64,000 nt of DNA from NCBI RefSeq assembly GCF_963678975.1, contig NC_089275.1:11687682-11751681 (forward strand), in the 5' to 3' direction. The notes beneath the pieces are model-generated. The model was given only the letters and a program-made list of their open reading frames with translations. It made no database searches and was not told the origin of the DNA. The stretch comes from Dysidea avara. Taxonomy: Eukaryota > Porifera > Demospongiae > Dictyoceratida > Dysideidae. A program made the translations under genes and the position numbers. Shown here piece by piece: positions 19,050-31,094 of the stretch (position 1 is the first letter of the stretch; every line of letters begins with the position of its first letter).

Positions 19050-21520
19050 ACTATATATGCACCACATTTTCTGGGTGATGCATACATTTAGTTTTTGTAC
19101 TTCCACATCTAGGACACACTTTTTATACATACTTAATGTTGAAAAGATTTCAATGAGTTTGATACTGAAGAAATTGATTACTGAAAATGTGCCTTTAAAT
19201 CCATGCATGATTATATTCTCTAGACAATAGAGACCATTCAAAATATGGTAACTTCGTGCCTGTAACTCTTGGCAGCATGCAAGGATTTGAATGGATGGTA
19301 ACAAACATACTGAAATAAAGGGAGGTGTAATGATTGAGCTTGTTTCTGCAAAGTTATGCTACATTTCTCATTATATGAGCAGCTGTCAAGGCACAACGAG
19401 TTATAGTCTGGACTTCAAAACACAGACTTCAATTAAGATCAGCATGACTAACATGCTCTAACTTTTAGCTTATGATATCATACGTCCAATTAAAACAGCA
19501 CAAAATCAGACAATTAGGTATGACAGGAAGTCATAAGCACCACAAGGAACATGTATGATAACCAACATGCAGTCTCAACTGCACAAAAGCACTGCACAAT
19601 ACAAGTGCGATATGAGAATGAAACTACCGAGATGGAAAATTGGTTTATGCAAGCAAACCAATTCAATGCAGCCATGATCAGACATTGTCTTGATGGTAAA
19701 TCTGTACATATATTGGAAAATAAAGAATTAACAAAGGAATACCCAAAGCCACCATCTCTTACACAACACAATGAAACAAAAATCCACACCAAAATAACCC
19801 AAATACCAAAACATGCAGGGCCTTCAAATATTACTGTACAAAGATCCATATTACTGTAGAGAATAACAACTATCACAATTCTGGCATAACAATTTTCTAA
19901 GAAAAAAAAATTTAACAAACATTTTGTGTAATTTATACCGAACAAAATTTATTTTACGTTTGCTAATGCTGGTTACTGCAGGGTATAATAAACGTACAGT
20001 AAGATCAGGCCAAAATTCCTTAGTGAAAAAAGTTGGTCATTTTAGACAAGTAGGTTTCTTATACAGATGGTTGCTAAAACAGGTTCCACTGTATATGCAT
20101 TATGTCACATACGTAGTAGTTGACAATGTCTCTGAGTGGAAAAGTATCATGAACCACGATAGTGTGTTCATAATAGGGATCACCCATGTTTTTCGCAAAA
20201 ACTCTAATAGAATGCACACCTAAAAACCACTTTGGAAAGCATCCTTCAACTCAAAACAACCCTCTGGTGGTTATTTACAATGAGTATCGGTCCACTAGTA
20301 AGTATCAAGTGAAAAGGAAACAACAGTATGTGTATTTGGGACAAAACTGAAATTTCCCGCTTTGTTAATACTCATATTATTATTCTTCATATTATTCTTA
20401 TTTTGTTTCACTCATATACAGCAAATGTTATCCACTTTTTCGTGTAAAAATTATATAGCCATGCTTACTTAGTCCTTCTGTGTGTCTATGACCTATTAGT
20501 AAGCCCTTATTCCACAGATCGCGAACCACTCTACACCTTGTTTTCTTTGCCATTATACTATTGGCAGCAGTTCCGTATACTAAAGAAGCGTATAACAATA
20601 AAATTACAGTATTCCGTTGTGTGAGCTTCTTTGGGCTTTGTTGTAGCGTTAGTCATAGATTATATAGAAAAATTATGGAGGGGCATTAGTCCATAATCTA
20701 TGTGGTAGTCAAGTACTCAAGGCTGTAGCAGCACTTCTTACACTTTGAAGATCATGCATAGCATCTCTGCATGGTGAGTATACTTCTTCTTGTAAGCACA
20801 CAATCGCGATTTGCTATGAGCTACCATATAAGCGTTCTCTTACAGAGGCGTAATGAAGTGATAGCGCTGATACCAAAGATTATTAAGAATGTAGTTTCTA
20901 TAAATCATTTCCTTTCCATGCAAAACCTAAAGTTGGGTGGAGTCAGTTAATCTTGTTAATGAAAATTAAAACTATTTGTGAGTACCATAATTGTCTGACC
21001 ATATTGTGTAAACAACACTATATGGTTTCATACTGCTGATAACCCATGATTTCCAATAGACATTGCAGCTACACAGTATTTGACTTTATTGTTGTGAATG
21101 ATGCATGTGTATTCAAGATTAGCTACTCTACAGTCCGGTATCTTCGCTTCACTATTCGCCCTCAGTGATTATTGTGCCATTCCGCAGGTCTCCAAAATAG
21201 CGAGGATGCCTAGATTTGTGCAATAGCCTATACTTGTATACACTAGCACAATGCGCTGGAAGTGATAACTGGATATACCATAGAAAGGAATTACATAAAT
21301 AGCACAATTATAATTTTGATCATATCGTACTGTAAAGTAGGAACCACAAAGGAGTAGGCATGGCCCATGAAAAAAAAATCACCCAAAAACCAACCCCAAC
21401 TTTCCCTGACGACGATGAGGCAGTATTGGTTAGGTAAAACTAAGCCAAACAAGCCTTCAGATCGACCCGAAATGCTTTCAACAAGTTGCTACGAAATTTT
21501 TAAAAATATATTTATTTAAT
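19050..21520. other. Gene-poor stretch after the FReD array
   Basis: No recognised coding sequence on either strand. A short hairpin (ATAGATTATA with its complement ATAATCTAT) sits at about 20650-20703. The open frames at 19514-19945 (-) and 19551-19859 (+) overlap each other and show no domain. The later SPT5 exons that would be expected on the - strand were looked for here and not found. Confidence 0.4.
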
Positions 21521-21528
21521 GGAATTTT

Positions 21529-21557
21529 CTACTGACTGACTGACTGACTGACTGACT
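21529..21557. repeat. (ACTG)n microsatellite
   Basis: About seven units of ACTG/TGAC. It borders the conserved-looking repeat sequence that continues to about 21670. Confidence 0.85.
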
Positions 21558-21699
21558 AAAGTTTTCAGACAAATGTTAACTCGATAACGGCTAAGACTAT
21601 GGGCTTGATTTTTTCACTGTTCAACGTCGCTTCGGCCCAAGAGGTGCCTTATGGCATACCACAGTATGTACAATACATTCTTCATGGACTTACCAGTGT

Positions 21700-21975
21700 C
21701 CTCCTTTGTGTCCCATTTATCTTTGCTGACAGCGAAAGGTATCGATTTGGCGGTAGCACGTGATGGCTTCCTTTCGTAATGAAATCATCCGCATTTTTCA
21801 TAGTGGCTACTTTGATTGCAGAGGTGCTTTTCAAACAGTTCTTGATTCGTAATACTGTGTAACGGGTTGACAACGAAGCGTAATGGATACTCCACTTTTC
21901 AAATGATAATTGGTAGCTGGGGCACACGGCACTGTCTCTTTCTTTTGATGTGGTATGCGTGGTTTCACCAGTCAT
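21700..21975 (-). other. Possible exon-like ORF followed by a consensus splice donor
   Basis: A - strand frame starting MTGETTHTTSKERD encodes about 90 residues (with ADDFITKGSHHVLPPNRY) and ends at a donor GTAAGTCC (plus-strand 21685-21692 region). No family recognised. The downstream - strand sequence is followed by the (ACTG)n tract, which suggests a repeat-borne gene fragment rather than a host gene. Low confidence. Confidence 0.3.
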
Positions 21976-22000
21976 AATAATATTTACAAAAAAAATTAAC

Positions 22001-22290
22001 AAAGTACACAAAAAAATTTGGAATTTTCAACTAGAGTAGGGACCATAGCACATTGATAAAAAGTACTGAAACAAGCTGGAGTAGGCGCGATATTAAATCA
22101 CAGTAAAACAATAAGAAGTGTTAGCTATATCCCTACTGTGCATTTCCGTTATGGTATCTTGAGCACAGTAGGGATATAACACTTCTTGTTGTTTTAATAT
22201 CATGCGTTACTCCAGCTTGTTTCAGTACTTTTTATCAATGTGCTATGGTCCCTACTCTAGTTGAAAATTCCAAATATTTTTTGTATACTT
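22001..22290. mobile_element. Long inverted-repeat element (foldback MITE)
   Basis: Two ~125-bp arms are nearly perfect complements around a short centre near 22145. The left arm includes GAATTTTCAACTAGAGTAGG and AAAAAGTACTGAAACAAGC; the right arm carries their complements. No ORF. A fragment of the same family (AAAAAGTACTGAAATAAGC) occurs at about 42597. Confidence 0.88.
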
Positions 22291-22853
22291 GTATATGTAT
22301 AACAGTAGTCATAGAAAATCTTAGCTATTGACACTTGTTCTTGGCTTATACCACTCAAACCTGCTCAAAATACCTGTACTGTGCATGGAACATGCAACTT
22401 CCATGACCGCCTAACCACATGTTATAAGTGTGTTAATGTACACATGTTTCATGAATAGATTTGATGGATTTGGAACCACATGCATGCAACATGCACTCAG
22501 TATATCAGCACATGCAGTTGTCAAAAGAAGACATGCATGTAACACAACATATTGCTTGTTGTTTCTATGGTTACAGCTATATCCACCCTGCTATATATGT
22601 GCAGCATTACTGACACCATGTAGGACAGTAGGACAATAATACATACACAACAATTCAATATCATGCAACATGTATGTTACCTGATATACAGGTTACAGTA
22701 CACAAAACTCATACTGTAACATACATACAAGTACATGCACCTAACATGTATGTTACACTAAACAAGACGCATACAACATACACAATATTTTGAGTACTGA
22801 TGGGCATAAGTAATGCCAGTACAATGTTACAGAACACAGAGTACACCACAAAC

Positions 22854-25800
22854 CTGTTTGACGTGAGTCTGCTTGTATGCCTCAATGTAGACATAGCCCT
22901 TGAGACCTTCCACAGCTACTGCTGACTTGATCTGAAGAGGCTGTAGGTAACAAACAAGTATTGAATTAACAGTACAATTCCTTCAAACACAACAGTAACG
23001 CAAGGCAGTAAGTACACAGCATGGGAAAGAATAAATCATTAGGCTCATGGGAGGTCTTCTACGAGCAGTAATTGTCCAGATCAGAAAGGTACAAGTCTGA
23101 ATGCCAGTGAATTTATAATGGCAGATCTCAAACAATACTGTTTTTTTCTGTAGTGTGACAAAGTGTTCAGATACAGTAAGTGAATTTGTTAAGATAAAGC
23201 CAGTACAGAACCATGTCCAATTATTCTAATAGAACGCACACTTGAGACAAAATACTCTAATAGAACAGTCATTTTAAGTGATCACAGAGGGGTACAGATC
23301 CACTGACACAAAATTGTAAAGTCTCGGTGAGCTATATACATTATACAGTAAGGTCTACTGGTACGGTGACATATGCATGTATCATACAACTGCTTTAGAG
23401 CAACTGCCTTACAGAACAACCTTGTACAGCTGTAAATACAGTGTACACTTGGACACACACATACATGTGTAGCAAACCTCTACAACACCACCGTAACTTC
23501 ACTATTACAATAATGGATACTGTACAACTATGTATAACCGAGGAGGAGGTCATGCACTCTAATAAAGCAGTCAGTAATCCAGCAGGAATTTTGTTGAAAG
23601 AAAAGGTAAATGAATTGGTAAATGATGTTTAAAACCCTTCAAGGACCAAATTAATTTTCAAGTATGGAGGAACACATAGTGAATTCTTTCTACTGTGTAC
23701 AGATTAGAAGAATACTTATACAAGCCCATGTGCTTGCACCCAATAAATATATTGGACTTCGGTCCTCGAAGGGTTAATTAAATGTAAATTCGTCTACTTT
23801 TAATTAGTCAAATGTTCATACATGCCTTTAAAAGTACATATTTAGATACTTGGTTTACGTAAACATTTTCATCGAAGCGGACGAAGTGCGGATTCGTCGA
23901 CTTTTCCTTCCGTCAAAATTTCCTGTCATATAGTAGGACATTTGGTTACACTGAGAGTTTAGGCTTTAGTCTCCCTGCAGGTTAGTAACTAATTGTACAG
24001 AAGAATGGAGTGCCATTTCTAAAACCAGGCAACTAGTTAATACTATCCCTTGACTCTATATAAATTTTAGAAATAACACATTAATTAATTCTTTGTTTTG
24101 TAACAATACATGCAAAATACTTAATTATTAAAATTGTACACATTTTGTAATTCAGCAATTATTTTGTGATTCATCAGCTACACTGCTATGCATCAGCATC
24201 GCTAAGGAAGCGTAACTCAAACAAACTACTTTGAACCACAACTTCCTCACAGAAGTGTGCATCTTCTCAATACCTAGAGTGTCTATATCATGTTTTCATA
24301 TGCAAATTCTCCAGACAAAGTCTCACGGCTGTTCTACTGTAAATTTTTGTTTGCATACAAAGAGGACATGCCCTCTTTCTACAGGGAAGGATACATTATT
24401 CCTGGTAACAGTCACAAGGCTGTTTTTCAGTTGATAAACACCACACAGGTAAGCTCCCATTAAGTGGTTTCACGTGGTTTAATGACTGGCAAACCCACAC
24501 GACAAAAACGGAAAGTTAACCATCAACACAGTACTTAAAAGGGTTTATTTTCTAGCTTAAAGTTTGTTTGCTCATGTGGGTATGTGGACAGACATGCAGA
24601 CACACGGTTCTCCTAAACCAATTTCAGGAAATCAGGTGTGCCTTTGGCCAGCCTAATTTATTCCATGGACTGGACTCGTGGACTGGGCTTGAAACAATTA
24701 TATGTTGAGGGTCTACAGTGTATATTCACCAATAAGCTCATACTACTATGCAATGGCAAATGGTACATGAAAAGTCTTACATTGTCCGTATGCATCAGTG
24801 TGATGTACTTCCTCATTAGTAACATCACTGTCTCCTTCTCGGTTCCAATTCTACATTTCACAGTCCACAAATTCGGATCTCTATATACAGTGAACAACAA
24901 CAGTAGTACACATACTGCTGCAAATTTAATACAAGACTCTCTTACTTTACTCCAGGAAGGAACTTTTGCTGGACAATGGCATCTGACTGCTGGTCATCAT
25001 TTTCATCATAACTAAGTGGGATAATACATACATGATAGCTTATAACAGGTGTCCTACAGACCTTCAGCACTTGTGCCGTAAAGCCTTAATAAATAAACTA
25101 ATATCCATTTGGTTCCACATGGGGTACTTTGAGATAATAAGTCACTCTCTAGAGTTCCTTGGATACAGATACATGAAATTGACAAGGAGAAAACATCCTG
25201 ACTGCCTAGTAGACTCCTGTAAGCATTCGAGCGTTAATCGGATGGCTGCAGGTTTGAGGCTGCCTAGGTCCAGTCAAGGATTTTTTCTCCTTTCTCAACC
25301 TTTTCAAACATACTTTCTGTACCAACTTTAAACACGCTGTAGGACCAGGTGTCCTACAGACCTTCAGCACTTGTGCTGTAAAGCCTTAATAAATAATAAA
25401 AAAAAAACACACACACACATGTACAGTAATGTTCAATTTAACAATCAATACGGGTCAGGACCACATGTAGTCTAACATGCAGTATGCAGGGGTGGATCTA
25501 GGATTTATAAAAGGGGGGGCTAACTCAAGGTACTAATCTCTTGGGTAGAGGTGTGCAAAGCACGCTTCCCAGCATGCAAAGCATGCTGGAACTAGGGGGG
25601 TCTGGGGGCATGCCCCCCCAGGAAATTTTTGAAAAATAGATGCTAAAATACTGCAATTTGGAGACATTTCCACATAAAATTCATAATATTTTCTGCCTGT
25701 AGATATTTTATATACTGCCTTTAGATTATAGGTATGGCTCTCTGAAGCATTTTGTTAATGGAAAAGTTTGGGTAGGTACAGACAACCAAGTACATGATGC

Positions 25801-28800
25801 ACCCCTCTCACAATTGTACAACACTGAATAGGTGCATGTTAGAATAATATTGTTGAAAGTGGAAAACTTTGAAATTTGAACAATACAAGATTGAATCTGA
25901 GAGCATTTTCAATGGAAATTGTGTACTTAAGTATTGCCATACATATTAACTACACAAGTAGATGAATGAAGCCCTATAAACAGACCAATACACTTCATTG
26001 TATGTATAGGTACAGACAAATTTGGAAAATTCCATAACAGAACCAACTATATGCTTCCAGTGAATGTTCTATTAGAGTAGTTAGGTGACTGCTCTATTAG
26101 AGTATCTCGACCTCGTACACCTCCAATGCTGATCCAGGTCCTTGTTGCATAAATTTTAGCATAAATCCACTGATAATACCTTGGAAAGATGTTTATAAGG
26201 TGGTTTTATGAGTATTTGTATTATTAGTGATCATATAATTATGCTAAGACAAAATTTCCATATAATACTCAGCATATTGATCAAGTAAAGCCTAAAAGTG
26301 AAGGGGGGGGGCTTCAGCCCCCAAAGCCCCCCTCCCCCCCTGGATCCGCCCCTGGTATGCGGTACTTGGTTTGGGTGGCACTTAAGATTTACATACTACA
26401 GTGGGCTTGAGCAAATTATGTGGTGAAAACAGCCTGTTCAGGAATGCTAAAAAATCCTCCTATACAATAGTGTTCAATAGTTTGTGCTCAGGAGCTATAT
26501 AATTGTTGTATTTGAGTGTGCCAGTACATTTCTTGACTGTATATGTTGTATTAGTGACTGTTCTGTTGGAGTAGTACAATCTTAACAAGTTGATGTGCTA
26601 CTACTTCTAAAAACCAGGCACCATGCAGCTATCTAACTCATCTGGAATTAACCAACTATGTATTACTAATTTTACTAAAGGGTTTTTGGTGTGTAATAAT
26701 ACATTATTATTAGTGTGTAATTCTCGTATTTCGTAATTAATGAAATTTTTGTAATTCTTTTAATTACGTTGCTATGCATTGCTAAGGAAGCACCTGAAAA
26801 ACAAAACCACTTTTATCAACATATTATGCACAGAAGTATCTTCTAAACTGTTTTATAGTTTGACTATCGTGTTTTTCCCACAAATTGTCTCAACAAAGCC
26901 TCAAAGCTGCTCTCCATTTTCGTCTGTGTACATAAGGGATACGCCCCTTTCAACTCGAAGGGATAGGCTATTCCTAGTAGTCCCCATGAGGCCTGCAGCA
27001 TTGTTTTTCAGTTGTTAAACACCTGTAAAACCCTGAAGGGAAGGTAATTCACAAAGTCTGTGGAGAGTCGCCACACCCGTATTCAGACCACCGAAAAGAA
27101 ACCACCTCAGAGCAAAGTTTACCTGTGCAGAAGTTTAATACAGACTTCATTTCGTTTTTACAGGTATTTCGTACATAAAAGCTGCTTTTACCATTATTTA
27201 ACGATTTCACTCATGTGGGTGCGTACAGACAAACATAGGTAAATAGGTACACACGCACACACACATTTACGAAAACAATTTCAGTAAACCAGGCACGCAC
27301 CCACAGCTGGCTGGCTGTGGGTGCACGCCTGATTTAAAAACAACATAATCTTTGTCTAAAAACTCAACTCAACTGCAGTACAAACACCATGCAGTGAGAC
27401 TAACCCACAAATGTAACTAGTACAATGTAGAATCAGTGAACAAGACAACACAAAAATCTACTACAATTTACAGATAGTTTCGTTACTACTCTAAATGTAC
27501 AGTGCATGTATAAATATTAATTAAACACCCAGCTTTCCAAGTGGTATATATACAGTGAAGCAACCATGCATCTCTTCAATTTTACCACCTCGTTCATATC
27601 ATAGTACATTATACACTGTGGATCCCAAAAACAGGAAACATGTACTTCATAATCTTATTAACAAGGCTACCTTACTATTGATGTCACACTTTTTTAAATC
27701 CCATCAGTGGTTTTAATTTAGTAGTTAGAAAATTGCATGATACATGTATTACAAAACTGTGGTACACCAAAATACACTAAGCAACACCTACAGGGAAAAA
27801 AATTACATGCCATCATGGAGTTAAGGCATCAGTCGATCAATCAGTCAGCCAGCAAAAAATTCTGTTAAATAAAAAAAAATTCTTAGAAATTTATCACAAG
27901 CGTTTTAGGTTGCTTGAAGGCAAATTGGGGCTTGATTATTATATCACATCTAACCAACACTACCAAGCTGTGAACAGCATACTGTGTAACCTCATTATCA
28001 TACAGTACTGTATAGTAGGAATTATGAAGGCTGTGTTTTCCTGCCAACTATATCGGTTAACCAAAACCACCCTCACCATAAAGATGTATTGTACCTTTTG
28101 TCATGTGAGTCAGCATATTTCCTCTTCAGATATTCTCCAATAGTGTCTTCATCCTGCTCTGTCAGCATTTGCTTCATATCAAACTGTCTGTGACCTCCAA
28201 TACCCTCAGAGCGTTCATGATAGCTAGTGTCGACGAGCTCTCGAGGTGGTGCCCCTGTCTCCCATTCATCCTCGTCCTCTTCATCATTGCTGTCCTCCTC
28301 TGGAGAAGTTTAATACAATGACAAATATATCCACTACACCAGTCAGTAGTTAAACACACTGGTACTATGCTATTATAGTACTATCTGAAAATGGTGGATA
28401 TGGCAGTTTTTTTCCATTCAGCATTGTAATTGCTTCACTTAATAGTGAATAGCTGAACAAACTGGAATCTTGTGCATCGTCAGATTTACATACCACCTCA
28501 ACTGTCCATTGAAAACTCTTGCAGGTACAGTATGTGTAGGTTTACATGCCCATACACCAGATCAAAGAAACTACAACCATAGGTCCATGAATAGTTTAAA
28601 AGGTGTAGTTGGCTAGTTAAAAGTACAGTGCTCTCTCAATTATCTGACCTTCAATTATTCAAATACTTGGTTATCCGAACAGTAGAAATGATCGTTCTAT
28701 ATTATGTGTGTATGTTCTATTAGAGTAATTGAATAGGGCTCTGTATATACATAAATGAATGGGCTTCAATTATTGATTCTCCAAAAGTACATTGAGGGAG

Positions 28801-30688
28801 GCTAGGAAACACTGTATTTGTAATGCAGTGCATAGTCACTATTTCACTACTGTGACTGATGTTACTATATGCATGCATACACAAACCACATGATACAGAG
28901 CTCAATTCACAAGTGACCTTACCAGCCTCTTCAATCACAAAGTCACTTCGTGGTCTCTTAGCTGGTCTACCACCACCATGTCTCTCCACCTCATCATCAA
29001 CCTCATCATCGTCTTCCTCGTCTTCTTCTTCCTCTTCATCTCCATCTTCTTCATCGTCCTCCTCTTCATCTCCTTCAGGCAGCTCGTCCTGTGATAGAAG
29101 TAAAATGTGACTAAAATGATAACCCGTGTATTTTTAATTTTAAACATTAACACATCTGGAACATATCCTCCACAAAACTACATAGAGAAACTTCTTAAGT
29201 TTAAGGCAATGATAGGATGAATGAAGCAAAACCCAAACTTAATCCGTACAGAACATATTTACAAAAATTTGTGCCACACCAATAAACCAGTTACAAAGTA
29301 TTAAGCCCTATGATGGTATATACGAGTGTCACGCATGTGCGGACCAAGAACAAAATGCAAAGCCCATGACATGTACGCAAACTTTGCATGTACAGCTGTG
29401 GATGACAAAATCTGATTTGTATGCACAAAACATGTGTGCACACAAGTAGTAATGACAAGCAACATGAAGAGCAAAGACTGAAGCTAAAGAACACCTAGGG
29501 CACAAAAAACTCAAGAGAAACCGATGAAGGGACGCAAGGTTAGTGAACAAAAGCTCTGATGTGTTATTCTATAAATTTGCACATTTATGCATTGAGATTG
29601 GAAATATGTAACACAGGCATACTGATATGAAAGAGAAGAGAGCTTCAACAGAAGACACTTAATGTGATAGCCTATAGGCTAAGGAAGCACAATGAAAGAG
29701 GTGAAGAAGGATTGTCAAAGTTGAATACAACAACAAAGGGTGAAACTTGTTCCATTATTTACTGGCTGAAACTTAAGACACAAGACTTCTTTTTATGGAA
29801 AAGTAGCTTTGCATTATGTAATTATGTTTCATCACATCATACCACCATTACCAAGAGTAAATTACTCTTTCAATACCATTTATTCTCTAATGCAGGGTAG
29901 AATTTTCAGTTGGTTTTCTGTTTCCCAAGTTGAATAAAACTAGACAGACAGAAAACAAACCAGAGGGAAAATGTTCCCTAAATGTGTCCACGTGTAAGTG
30001 ATGCTGATATACCATAATCAATAGCTAACATTCATGCATCATATAATGTAGTTGCTTTCAAGGCCGACCAAAAGATATGATAAGCTTTATGCATACAAGA
30101 GTCAGCAGCTGTTGCTAGCCATGCCATGCACTTGAAAACAGCAATTTGATGAATGCATATATATATCCCAGATTGTTCACTAGAATAGTTGCATGTACAA
30201 GGTAAGGGGCCTGTCATACTCATGCTGGATACAAGTGGGGGCTAGGCGGGGATTAGTCGGGGAATCGACCTCAAACTGTGCCCCAGGTGGTGGAGTATTT
30301 GATGCTACAAGGGCACGTAGCAGGTGTTTCGGGGTCTTTTATTGGGGGATAAGTGGGGGATTCGACATCAAAAGTAGCTCCAGGTAGTGGGGATAAGAAT
30401 TTTTAAATCAAATCCCCACCTCTGCACGTGTTCATAGTAGTGGGGCAAAACATTGATATGCACATTATTTACGAATAGACCATGTTTATTTAACATGTAC
30501 AATTAAGACACATCCACTTAAACACTCATTTCCTCTCACAACATAGTAACACGTTTAGTATGCTATGCAGAAAATGTGCTGCAAGAACATTATATGATAG
30601 GCATTAATTAGAACAATCTACTAAACACAAATCGTGGTACCTCACTACCGTCGCTTGAATTAAAGGGAGAGTCGTCACTATCTGACAT
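22854..30688 (-). CDS. SUPT5H: Transcription elongation factor SPT5, N-terminal exons 1-6 (rest not in window)
   Basis: DSIF large subunit, which binds RNA polymerase II and controls pausing and elongation in the nucleus. Exons on the - strand: 30641-30688, 28923-29088, 28095-28299, 24946-25011, 24781-24880 and 22854-22940. All have GT-AG borders and compatible phases, 672 coding nt (224 codons). The protein starts [12 protein letters not shown], has a long Glu/Asp-rich tract, then [50 protein letters not shown], and [20 protein letters not shown]...YKQTHVKQ from the NGN domain that contacts SPT4. The last exon ends at a donor inside NGN. KOW domains and C-terminal repeats were not found down to position 1. 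Either the next intron exceeds 22 kb and contains the FReD array, or this is a truncated copy or an assembly join. Confidence 0.93.
23633..23775. mobile_element. 143-bp MITE with AACCCTTC termini
   Basis: The ends AACCCTTCAAGGACC and GGTCCTCGAAGGGTT are inverted with one mismatch. Flanking TTAA-type sequence is present on both sides, so a TTAA target is possible but not certain. It lies in SPT5 intron 5. Confidence 0.7.
24003..24660 (+). repeat. Dispersed ~700-bp repeat family, copy a
   Basis: Shares an ordered series of blocks with 26589-27340 and, inverted, with 37513-38202: an AAACCAGGC start, a long AT-rich part with a GCTATGCATYRGC block, GGYTGTTTTTCAGTTG, CTCATGTGGGTRYGT and a terminal CAGGTGTGCC. 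No ORF. It lies in SPT5 intron 5. Confidence 0.7.
25046..25101 (+). repeat. SINE tail fragment
   Basis: Shares GTGTCCTACAGACCTTCAGC and TAAAGCCTTAATAAATAA with the fuller copy at 25215-25396. Only the 3' tail is present. It begins about 35 bp upstream of the SPT5 exon 4 acceptor, on the opposite strand. Confidence 0.7.
25215..25396 (+). repeat. tRNA-derived SINE-like copy 2
   Basis: A degenerate B box (GGTTTGAGGCTGCC), a T-rich middle, the CAGACCTTCAGCACTTGTG tail and a poly-A end (AATAATAAAAAAAAA). Homologous throughout its 3' two thirds to 17600-17836. Confidence 0.65.
25482..26359. mobile_element. 868-bp non-autonomous transposon, 5-bp target duplication
   Basis: The element spans 25487-26354, with ends CAGGGGTGGATCTAGG and the complement of CCTGGATCCGCCCCTG, flanked by GTATG on both sides (25482-25486, 26355-26359). 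Subterminal G- and C-runs (GGGGGGGCTAAC, CAGCCCCCAAAGCCCCCC) make the ends strongly structured. CAGGGGYGGATCYAGG ends are common on hAT-type elements, and some hAT clades give 5-bp duplications. No transposase. A related end (GATCCAGGATGGGG with a C-run) occurs at about 58926. Confidence 0.82.
26589..27340 (+). repeat. Dispersed ~700-bp repeat family, copy b
   Basis: The best-preserved copy. It starts CTACTTCTAAAAACCAGGC and ends in a hairpin (CCACAGCTGGCTGGCTGTGGG) before GTGCACGCCTGATTTAAA. Homologous to 24003-24660 and, in reverse, to 37513-38202. A partial copy is at 62450-62620. No coding capacity. Confidence 0.78.
30195..30425. repeat. G-rich imperfect repeat
   Basis: Repeated runs of four or five G spaced by 10-30 bases (AAGTGGGGGCTAGGCGGGGA, GTCGGGGAATCGAC, ATTGGGGGATAAGTGGGGGA), with a repeated GGRRATTCGACMTCAAA block. 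It lies in SPT5 intron 1 (non-template side). G-quadruplex formation is possible but not shown. Confidence 0.5.
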
Positions 30689-31094
30689 CTTGCAATGATA
30701 ATCAGCCCGCACACACACGTGGATAGAGTTGAGAATGAGATTTGAAAAAGACTGGAAATTTCCGTATCACATACCAGATTAAGCACGTGCGGCTTAAATC
30801 CAGGTACATTAATATTTGTGAACTTTTTAATTGGGTTGCAGAGTAAGTAATCGCCCAATCTACAGTGTGTATAGTGTGACTTGATTCAGACATTGGTGGT
30901 GGATGGTGATCGATTGCGGTTTTAAGTTTGCGTGAAGTGAACGAGAGTAGCACGTGCGGTGCACGCGCGATCGTAAATTTGAAAACCTTGCCAACTTGCT
31001 TTGCCAGTGTAGCAAAAAGTGGTGAGTGCGGTGTACCTGTGTTTAGTCAACAATTCGTGATCTTAAAGGTGTTTGATTTGATCTGCAAGCCACC
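30689..31094. promoter_or_regulatory. Divergent promoter between SPT5 and AMPK beta
   Basis: The two start codons (30688 on -, 31095 on +) are 406 bp apart and head-to-head. The interval is locally CpG-richer than its surroundings and has E-box-like CACGTG twice (about 30783 and 30951) and GTGCACGCGCGATCG (30959-30973). No TATA box is evident. A shared bidirectional promoter is inferred. Confidence 0.6.

Noticed and set aside
19514..19945. 143-aa - strand ORF with hydrophobic stretches
   Set aside because: No Kozak context, domain or splice support, and overlapped by a + strand ORF of equal quality.
28859..29110. Poly-Ser ORF on the + strand
   Set aside because: Antisense shadow of the acidic SPT5 exon 2.
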